Positions 16,947-24,800 of a DNA stretch of 64,000 nt are shown here, piece by piece. A program made the position numbers and the translations under genes. Origin of the DNA: Sphingomonas kyeonggiensis (lineage in GTDB: Bacteria; Pseudomonadota; Alphaproteobacteria; Sphingomonadales; Sphingomonadaceae); assembly GCF_014204495.1 (NCBI RefSeq), contig NZ_JACHLN010000002.1, positions 744,001-808,000 of the forward strand, given 5' to 3'. The notes beneath the pieces were generated by a model that was not told the DNA's origin, made no database searches, and saw only the letters and a program-made list of their open reading frames with translations. Numbering within the stretch: the first letter of the stretch is position 1; every line of letters begins with the position of its first letter.

Positions 16947-18979
16947 TGGCCCGGATCACCGAAGCAGCGCAGGCTTATAGTTTCTCCCGCCGCGCGCTGG
17001 TGCTCGGCGGGCTTCAGGGCACGGCCGCGCTGGTGCTGGCCGGGCGGATGACCTGGCTCGCCGTGTTCGAGAACGAGCGCTACCGGCTGACCGCCGAGAG
17101 CAACCGCGTGCGCCTGACGCTCACCCCGCCGCGCCGCGGGTGGATCGTCGACCGCAACGGCATCCCGATCGCCAACAACCGCACCGCGTTCCGCGTCGAC
17201 ATGATCCCCGACCGGATGGAGGACAAGGAAAAGACGCTGGGCATGCTCCAGCAGATCCTGAGCCTCGGCGAGGAGGAGATGGCGCGCATCCGCACCGACC
17301 TGAAGCGCGCGTCGGGTTTCCAGCCGGTGCAGGTCTCCGACAAGCTCGACTGGGAGCATTTCGCCGCGGTGAGCGTGCGCGTGCCCGAGATGCCGGGCGT
17401 GCAGCCCACCCGCGGCTTCTCGCGCAACTATCCGCTGGCAGCGGGCGTCGCGCATCTGGTCGGCTATGTCGGCACCGCCTCGGCCGAGCAATACAAGAAG
17501 GAAAAGGACCCGCTGCTCGTCGCCCCCGGCTTCAAGCTGGGCAAGGACGGGCTGGAGAAGGTGCTCGAGGACCGCCTGCGCGGCACGCCGGGCGCCAAGC
17601 GCGTCGAAGTCACCGCGCACGGACGGCTGGTCAAGGAGCTCGCCACCCGCCCGGACCAGCCCGGCGAGACGGTGAAGCTGACCATCGACGCGCTGCTCCA
17701 GGAATATGTCGCGCGGCGGCTGGGCACCAATTCGGGCTCGGCGGTGGTGATCGACGTGAGCAATGGCGACATCCTCGCCATGGTCTCGATGCCGGCCTAC
17801 GACCCCAACAGCTTCTCCGACGGCATCAGCCGCAACGAATGGAAGATGCTGAGCGAGGACGACCACGTCCCCTTGATGAACAAGGTGCTGCAGGGTCTCT
17901 ATCCGCCGGGCTCCACCGTGAAGCCGATGAACGGCCTGGCGCTGATGCATGCCGGGGTCGATCCCAATGCCCGCGTCGTCTGCTCGGGCGCGATGCGCGT
18001 CGGCAATGGCGTGTTCCACTGCCACAAGCGCGGCGGCCATGGCCCGCTCGACCTCAAGCATGCGATCATGCAGAGCTGCGACATCTATTTCTACGAAATG
18101 GTGCGCCGCGTGGGTTATGACGCGGTGGCGCCGATGGCCCGCGCCATGGGGCTAGGCCAGAAGTTCGACCTGCCCTTCTCCACCCAGCGCTTCGGCACGG
18201 TGCCGGACAGCGCCTGGAAGCTGAAGCGCTACAAGCAGCAATGGACCGTCGCCGATTCGCTCAACGCATCGATCGGCCAGGGCTATGTGCTGGCCAATCC
18301 GCTGCAGCTGGCGGTGATGGCGAGCCGGCTCGCCTCGGGCCGCGAGCTGATCCCGAGGCTGATCGCCGATGCCCCGCGCATCGAGGCCCCTCCCCTTGCC
18401 GCCACGCCGGAGCAGCTGGCGATCATCCGCGACGCGATGTTCGGCGTGATCAACGGCGGCGGCACCGGTGGCGCGGCGCGCATGCTAGTCCCCGGCATCT
18501 CGCTGGCGGGCAAGACCGGCACCGCCCAGGTGCGCCGCATCACCATGGCCGAGCGCCGCTCGGGCGTGCTCAAGAACGCCTCGCTGCCGTTCAAGCTGCG
18601 CGACCACGCGCTGCTCGTCTGCTTCGCGCCGGCCGACAATCCGAAATATGCCGCGGGCATCGTGCTTGAGCATAACGGCCACACGATCCGCAACCTCGAC
18701 ACGCCGCAGATCGGCCGCGACATCATGACCTTCCTGTTCGACCGGAAGCGCGCGATGGACTCGCTGCACGCCGAGGAGCCGACCTGGGGCGGCGACTATC
18801 GCACCCGGATGGCGGCCCAGTCCGCATCCTTCAAGGCGGCGCAGAGCGCCCCGCCCCCCGAGGCACCCGAGGACGCGGCGGAGGCAGCGAGCACCGTCGC
18901 CTCCGAAGCGGCCAACGCCACGACCAGCAACACCATCGACAGCAGCGCGGCCGAACGCGGCAGCGTGGAGGCAGACTGA
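16946..18979 (+). CDS. mrdA: Penicillin-binding protein 2, elongasome transpeptidase
   Basis: PBP2 is the class B transpeptidase that crosslinks lateral-wall peptidoglycan together with RodA. It is 677 residues with a single N-terminal membrane anchor (residues 18-40). The dimerisation domain carries RGWIVDRNGIPIANN, FSRNYPL and HLVGYVG. In the transpeptidase domain the catalytic Ser is near residue 323 in GSTVKPMN, SCD lies in MQSCDIYFYE, and the KTG motif in GKTGTAQV. The C-terminal tail beyond about residue 620 is Ala/Glu/Ser-rich and unusually long. Its TGA overlaps the rodA ATG (TGATG). Confidence 0.96.
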   Translation: MARITEAAQAYSFSRRALVLGGLQGTAALVLAGRMTWLAVFENERYRLTAESNRVRLTLTPPRRGWIVDRNGIPIANNRTAFRVDMIPDRMEDKEKTLGMLQQILSLGEEEMARIRTDLKRASGFQPVQVSDKLDWEHFAAVSVRVPEMPGVQPTRGFSRNYPLAAGVAHLVGYVGTASAEQYKKEKDPLLVAPGFKLGKDGLEKVLEDRLRGTPGAKRVEVTAHGRLVKELATRPDQPGETVKLTIDALLQEYVARRLGTNSGSAVVIDVSNGDILAMVSMPAYDPNSFSDGISRNEWKMLSEDDHVPLMNKVLQGLYPPGSTVKPMNGLALMHAGVDPNARVVCSGAMRVGNGVFHCHKRGGHGPLDLKHAIMQSCDIYFYEMVRRVGYDAVAPMARAMGLGQKFDLPFSTQRFGTVPDSAWKLKRYKQQWTVADSLNASIGQGYVLANPLQLAVMASRLASGRELIPRLIADAPRIEAPPLAATPEQLAIIRDAMFGVINGGGTGGAARMLVPGISLAGKTGTAQVRRITMAERRSGVLKNASLPFKLRDHALLVCFAPADNPKYAAGIVLEHNGHTIRNLDTPQIGRDIMTFLFDRKRAMDSLHAEEPTWGGDYRTRMAAQSASFKAAQSAPPPEAPEDAAEAASTVASEAANATTSNTIDSSAAERGSVEAD

Positions 18980-20115
18980 TGTCCACGCTCCAATCCTCGG
19001 GCCTCGGCCCCTCGGGCATCGTCCCCGGCCCGCTTGCCCAGCTTCCGTGGCGGATCATCGGCCTGGTGGTGGCGATCGGCATGTTCGGGCTGGTCGTGCT
19101 CTATTCGGCGGCGAGCGGCAGCATGACGCCCTGGGCGTTCAACCAGGGGCTGCGCTTCTTCGTGTTCCTCGCCATGGCGATCGGCATGTCGCGCGTGCCG
19201 GAGACCTTCTGGGCGCTGGGCGCCTTCCCCATGTACATCGTCGTCGTGCTGATGCTGGTGGGCGTGGAGCTGCTCGGCGCCGTCGCCGGCGGCAGCCAGC
19301 GATGGCTCGACCTGGGCTTCATACGATTGCAGCCGTCCGAGCTGATGAAGCCGGTGATCATCATGGCGATGGCGCGCTTCTACGAGATCCTGCCCGCCGG
19401 CGAGATCCGCAAGTTCGGCGCGCTCTGGCCCGGCTGCGTGCTGATCGGCATTCCGGCGGCGCTGGTGATGCTGCAGCCCGACCTCGGCACCGCGCTGGCG
19501 ATCAGCTTCGGCGGCGTCGCGGTGATGTTCCTGGCCGGCCTGCCACTGCGCCTGTTCATCGGCGGCGCGCTGGCGCTGGCGCTGGCGATCCCCTTCGCGG
19601 TGAACTTCGTGCTGCACGACTATCAGCGCAACCGCGTGCTGATCTTCCTCAACCCCGAAAGCGACCCGCTGGGCACCGGCTATCATATCAGCCAGTCCAA
19701 GGTGGCGATCGGTTCGGGCGGCGTGTTCGGCAAGGGCTTCCTGCAGGGTACGCAGAGCCATCTCGACTATCTGCCCGAGGGGCATACCGACTTCGCACTG
19801 GCGACGATGATGGAGGAATGGGGCCTGATGGGCGGCTTCTTCCTGATCATCGGCTTCAGCATCCTGATCCGCTGGGCGATCGGCGTGAGCATGCGCGCGC
19901 AGAGCCGCTTCGCCCGGCTGACCGCCTCCGGCCTTGCCGCGACGATCTTCTTCTACTGCGCGATCAACATGGCGATGGTGATGGGCCTGGCACCGGTGGT
20001 GGGCGTGCCGCTGCCGCTGATCAGCTTCGGCGGCACCGCCGTGATGACCTTCATGATCTGCTTCGGAATCCTGCTTTCGATCGACCGCAACAGCCGCCGC
20101 ACGCAGCGTTGGTGA
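18979..20115 (+). CDS. rodA: Rod shape-determining protein RodA, SEDS glycosyltransferase
   Basis: RodA polymerises lipid II into glycan strands as partner of PBP2. It is 378 residues with about ten hydrophobic segments. SEDS landmarks are GGSQRWLDLGFIRLQPSELMKP, HLDYLPEGHTDFALATMMEEWG and VVGVPLPLISFGGTA. It is translationally coupled to mrdA and ends the mreBCD-mrdA-rodA operon. No clear intrinsic terminator follows, only a T-tract (about 20114-20120) without a convincing stem. Confidence 0.96.
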   Translation: MSTLQSSGLGPSGIVPGPLAQLPWRIIGLVVAIGMFGLVVLYSAASGSMTPWAFNQGLRFFVFLAMAIGMSRVPETFWALGAFPMYIVVVLMLVGVELLGAVAGGSQRWLDLGFIRLQPSELMKPVIIMAMARFYEILPAGEIRKFGALWPGCVLIGIPAALVMLQPDLGTALAISFGGVAVMFLAGLPLRLFIGGALALALAIPFAVNFVLHDYQRNRVLIFLNPESDPLGTGYHISQSKVAIGSGGVFGKGFLQGTQSHLDYLPEGHTDFALATMMEEWGLMGGFFLIIGFSILIRWAIGVSMRAQSRFARLTASGLAATIFFYCAINMAMVMGLAPVVGVPLPLISFGGTAVMTFMICFGILLSIDRNSRRTQRW

Positions 20116-20216
20116 TTTTTTCAAAATAGGGGGTTTACAAGCCGCGAACCTCGCAGCTAAAGGCCCACCTCCACTGCGGAGGCGCACTCACCAAGGGCGC
20201 CGAAACAACCCGGAAT

Positions 20217-20292
<76 letters not shown>

Positions 20293-20512
20293 TTCCCTTG
20301 ATAAAATCTGACACTTAAGTGCCGAAGCTAGGTGCGAGTTCGCATCATGCAGCAGCTTTCCGGAATTCGTCGTGGGTAGAGAACGGCCCTGCCAAGGCAA
20401 AAGCCGACAATGGACGCCAATCCACCGCCAACGAGTCCGATAGCCTACAGCCGTTACCTAATTTGCATCAGATCAGATTCGCGGGCAAGTTTCCCCAAAT
20501 TGGGGATTTGGC
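20293..20512. other. Gap after tRNA-Lys, lower GC, no supported gene
   Basis: This 220-base stretch lies between the tRNA 3' end and the first orphan gene. It reads as lower in GC than the flanking operons. A minus-strand frame of about 38 residues ending STHDEFRKAAA is open near 20340-20455 but lacks a start and a recognisable family, so it could be a decayed fragment. No repeat of the tRNA 3' end was found downstream as far as 21800. Confidence 0.4.
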
Positions 20513-20794
20513 ATGCGCAATTACAAACCCACCAAGGGCGATATCCGCTGGCGCGACGCGTCGAACGCAAAGACGAACCCATTTCAGGAAGCTCGTCTGC
20601 TTCAGAGCGTAAGTCACGAGTATCTATCCGTCATGCTGCACGACAATTCCGGGCCAACCAGCACCGGATTCAAATCGATGCTCGACGCGGAAGTCTCCAG
20701 ACGCGGATCCGCGCTCGCCCGGCGAGCTAACCTGATCGCGATGGCCTCCGCGGCTCTGTCGGCGATCTCGATCGTAATCGCACTGCTATCGTAG
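20513..20794 (+). CDS. Orphan protein with C-terminal membrane helix, 93 residues
   Basis: The family is not recognised. ATG 20513 follows CCCCAAATTGGGGATTTGGC, without a strong ribosome binding site. The first 70 residues are hydrophilic (MRNYKPTKGDIRWRDASNAK at the start) and the last 25 form one hydrophobic segment (LIAMASAALSAISIVIALLS), so it could be a tail-anchored protein. Base composition is lower in GC than the flanking housekeeping genes. It lies 10 bases upstream of the next orphan gene, so the two are probably one transcript. Together they look like a small acquired cassette next to the tRNA. Confidence 0.6.
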   Translation: MRNYKPTKGDIRWRDASNAKTNPFQEARLLQSVSHEYLSVMLHDNSGPTSTGFKSMLDAEVSRRGSALARRANLIAMASAALSAISIVIALLS

Positions 20795-20804
20795 CGCCAT
20801 CCCC

Positions 20805-21587
20805 ATGCCTGATACTTTCCAGCCCGCTAGAAAGAGCATTGAATGGGCGAAGCGAGCCATCGATGAAGGGCTGGCGGAGCTTCTAGAATTTGGGAAAGAT
20901 GAAGGTAGCTTTGCCCGTCAAATCGTTGAGAGCAGTGATCCTGGAACATACATCTACAAGGTTGTGCAACTGAAGGACTTTCCCGACGGCATTGAACGTC
21001 GGTGGACCGAAGCGCTGAACAATCTCCGAAACTCATTCGACCAAGCAATGTTCGCGGCGTGCCAAGCTATCAACGAACCCCGGAAAGCCAACTATCCTTG
21101 GGCGGACAATCCTGGCGCGGATTTGAATCACAGACTGGCCGGAACCCGACCAACGCCGACAATCCCCAAATCGCTTTGGAACGAGATTAGACGTCAGGAA
21201 CCATATCCATCAGGCGCCGGGTACTCCGGCGGAGATACTATCGTCCGCGAAGTTGCTAAACTTGCAAATTCGAAGCACTCGGTTGGATTTGAGCCGCGGG
21301 TGCAGGTAGGTACGGTGAAATTCGATCGCGTTGACTTCGGATACGATCGACCATTTCTATACATCAATCGTCCAGTCTGGGATCCAGTAAAGAAAGAGGT
21401 TGAGGTCTTTCGCGCACGTGACGCGATCCTGAGCGATCATCCGCAGGTTTCCTATGGAGTATTTTTCCGTGGCAGCGCACCCCTCTTGAACCTTCCCGCG
21501 TATGACGCCCTCGTGGCATTTGCCGAGAAGGCGGAGAGTGTTCTTGAAGGCTTCAGAACCGAATGTGCTCGCATAAACGCGAGCTGA
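20805..21587 (+). CDS. Orphan hypothetical protein, 260 residues, low GC
   Basis: The family is not recognised. A soluble-looking protein starting at ATG 20805, with no signal peptide or membrane segment. The N-terminal part is helical and charged (RKSIEWAKRAIDEGLAELLE), a middle part contains NNLRNSFDQAMFAACQAIN, and the rest is mixed, with DFGYDRPFLYINRPVWDP. I counted 26 G+C in the 60 bases 20881-20940, far below the flanking genes, which suggests horizontal transfer. The short gene before it, 10 bases upstream, is its likely partner. No integrase or transposase is visible nearby. Confidence 0.65.
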   Translation: MPDTFQPARKSIEWAKRAIDEGLAELLEFGKDEGSFARQIVESSDPGTYIYKVVQLKDFPDGIERRWTEALNNLRNSFDQAMFAACQAINEPRKANYPWADNPGADLNHRLAGTRPTPTIPKSLWNEIRRQEPYPSGAGYSGGDTIVREVAKLANSKHSVGFEPRVQVGTVKFDRVDFGYDRPFLYINRPVWDPVKKEVEVFRARDAILSDHPQVSYGVFFRGSAPLLNLPAYDALVAFAEKAESVLEGFRTECARINAS

Positions 21588-21779
21588 ACATCCGATTTTC
21601 AGCCCCCTCTCCCGCCATCAAATACTATCTGCATTTCTAAAGTGGTTGGGAGGCGAAGCAGCGCGCCATTGGCACCAAGAGGCTGCAAACGGGCGCAGCG
21701 GGCCGTGAGGCCGCCGCGGCGCGGCAGCCCCTTTCCTTTCGATCGCAGCCACAATGGCTTGCCGGCCTTACGCGATTCC

Positions 21780-21809
21780 GTGCGGCTGAGCCCCCAACAT
21801 CAGCCGCAC
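21780..21809. terminator. Hairpin at the 3' end of the autotransporter gene
   Basis: GTGCGGCTGA (21780-21789) and TCAGCCGCAC (21800-21809) are perfect complements around a ten-base loop, five bases beyond the stop of the minus-strand gene. No T-tract follows, so factor-independent termination is uncertain. The remaining gap, 21588-21779, shows no gene. Confidence 0.5.
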
Positions 21810-21813
21810 GCCT

Positions 21814-24800
21814 TCAAAGCCTCAGCCTGAAGCTGGCGCGCACCGACTGGTCGGAAGCGCTCGAACCGAACTGGCCGCCATAGGCGATGCCGAGCGTTGC
21901 CCTTGACGTCAGTGCGACATCGATCCCGGCATCGAGCGCGGCGGCATTGCGCGCGATCGGGGTGCCGGCGATCCGGAAGCTGTCGCCACCGCTCGCGAAC
22001 TGCATCGCCGATAGCGGCGTCACGTCGCCGAACGCATGGCGCCAGCCAAGCGCGCCGCGGGCGGTGAACTTCGCACTGCCCAGCGAGACGGACGGCGCAG
22101 CGCGCAGGCCCAGCGTGGTGAAGCTGGTGCCGCTTTCCCCCGAGGCGATCCGGAGCGCGGACGCCCCGCCCTTTTCGGTGGCGCCGTCGGTGTTCAGCCA
22201 GACATGGGCAAAATCGGCGAAGGGCTCGACGCGCGTGGCGCCCAGCGCGATGCGATAGGCGAGCTCCCCGAAGACCTGGGTGGTGCGGGCATCCTGCTCG
22301 CCCTTGAGGCTGTCGGTGAAGCCCGGGAACGCGACCAGGCGCGTCGTGTCGAGCTTGTGCCAGCCATGGGACACGCCGATCCGCACGGCTGCCGCGCCCA
22401 GGTCCGCGCCGCCATAGATGCCGATCCCGTAGCTGTCGCGCGTGCCGGACGAACCATGAGCCCGCGTGTCGAAGCTGGCACGGTCATAGCTGCCGACCAG
22501 GCCAAGCCGCGCCTTGCCGAGGACCGGGGCGTCGGCGCCGAGCACGAAGCCGTTGACCGAACGATTGAGGCGGGCGGCGTTGCCGTCGCCTGCCCAATGG
22601 CCCCAGGAGCCGAAGCCATTGCCCCAGATGGCGAAGCCGGCGTCCGCCGTGCGCAGGCGATCGGTGGCCGCATCGCGCAGGAAGCGGCTGTCTTCGATCA
22701 TCGCGGTGCGTGCCGAGGCATGGATTTCGCCGGAAAGCTGGTCGAACGCGGCACGTGCCTGCTCGGCCGAAAGATTGGCCACCGCCGCGAAGACCGGGCT
22801 GTTCCAGCCCAGGCCCTGGGTCGCGGTACCGGTCGCGACCTGGTTCGGCGTGGCACCGACACTGGCAAAGCTGATGTCGTTGCGCCGCAGCCGCAGATAG
22901 ACGTTGTTACCGTCATAGCTGAGCGAGGGATCGAGGAAGGCGAGGTTCGAGGTGACGCCGCCAAACCGGCCGGTGCCCGCGATGCCGCCATCGGCGTGGA
23001 GGATCAGATAGCTGGTCTCCGGCCGGTAGTTGCCGGCGCCGGCCAGCACCGACACGGTGCCGCCATTGAGCGTGGCGGTGCCCGTGGCGACGATGCGGTC
23101 GGCCAGGCCCGCGGCATCGGCTTCGACCTCATAGGTCGAGCCGGTGTTGAACACGATGTTCCCGGCGACGTTCAGCGTACCGATCGAGTTGCCCGGCGCG
23201 ATGGTGCCGGAGACGATGGTGTTGCCTACGGTGCCGGTGCCCTGCAGACGGCCAGCGGCCAGCACGGTCAGCGTGCCGCCAAGCTTGCCGTTCACCGCCA
23301 GCGTGCCGGCCGCGACGCTGGTCGTACCCGTATAGCCGCTCGAATCGCCGGTCAGCTCGGTCTTGCCCGAGCCCGCCTGGCGGATGCTGCCGGCACCGCT
23401 GAGCACGCCGGCGAAGACGAGATTGTTCGCGCGGTTGAAGGCCAGCGTGCCGGCGTTGGCGACATTGCCGGTGATCCCGCCGGTGGTGCCGGCATCGCCG
23501 AGCTGCAAGGTGGCGCCCGCGGCGATGCTGGTGCCGCCGGTATAGCTGCTGTCCGAGATGAACGTGACGCTGCCGGTCAGGATGCGCACCGCGCCGGAGC
23601 CCGTGATCGTGCCGGCAAAGTTGTTGGAGCTGGAACGGGCGAAGGCGAGCGTGCCGCTGTTGGCGACATTGCCGGTGATCGAGCCGGTGGTGCCGCCACT
23701 GCCCAGCTGCAGGGTGGCGCCGGTGGCGATGCCGGTGCCGCCGGTATAGCTGTTGTCGGCGGTGAGCGTGAGGCTGCCGCTCAGGACCTGCACCGCGCCG
23801 GAGCCGGTGATCCTGCCCCCCAGGCTGCCGGCGTCGGAACGGGCGAAGGCGAGCGTGCCGTCATTGGCCACGGTACCGACGATCGAGCCGGTCGTCCCGC
23901 CATTGCCGATCTGCAGGATCGCGCCGTTGGCGATGCTGGTGCCGCCGGTATAGCCATTGTCGGCGGTAAGCGCGACGCCGCCGCTGAGGATGCGCACCGC
24001 GCCGGTGCCGGAGATGACGCCGCCGAAGCCGATCTCGTCCGAGCGTCCGAAGGCGAGCGTGCCGGCATTGGCGACATTGCCGGTGATCGAACCCGTCGTG
24101 CTGCCGCGACCCAGCTGCAGGGTTGCGCCGTTGGCGATGCCGGTACCGCCGGTATAGCCATTGTTGGCGGTGAGCGTGACGCTGCCGCTCAGGAACTGCA
24201 CGGCGCCCGCACCGGAGATGGTGCCGCCGAAGCTGGTGGCATCGGAGCGCGTGAAGGCGAGCGTGCCGTCATTGGCGACGTCGCCGCCGATCGAGCCGCT
24301 GGTGCCGCTGCCGATCCGCAGCGTCGCGCCCGTGGCGATGCCGGTGCCGCCCGAATAGCTGCTGTCGCCGGTGAGGGTGACGTCGCCGCTCAGGACCCGC
24401 ACGGCACCGGTGCCGGAGATGATGCCGTCAAAGCTGGTCTCGTCGGACCGGGCAAAGGCGAGCGTGCCGTTGTTGACGACGTTGTTGGTGATCGAGCCGG
24501 TCGTCCCACCATTGCCGATCTGCAGCGTGCCGGCCTGGATGGTGGTGCCCGAATAGCTGTTGGTGCCGGTAAGGATCAGCGTCCCCGCCTCGGTCTTGAC
24601 GATGCCGCCGGGGCCGGTGATCTGGCTGGCGATCTCGGCGCTGTCGGCGAGCACGCGGATCTCGCTGCCGGCCGGATCGGTGACCAGCTGGCCGCTGCCC
24701 TGCAGGACATAGCCATTGTCGACGAACTGGAGGCCAAGGAACGACTGCGCGCCCGCGACGGTGATCGTGCCGCCGGCATAGCCATTGTCATCCTTGAACA

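Noticed and set aside
20340..20455. Possible transposase or phage gene remnant on the minus strand (ending HDEFRKAAA)
   Set aside because: Only about 38 residues are open, there is no start codon, and I could not assign it to a family.
23430..24540. CRISPR-like array
   Set aside because: The regular 204-bp spacing is far too long and the units are translated in frame as autotransporter repeats.
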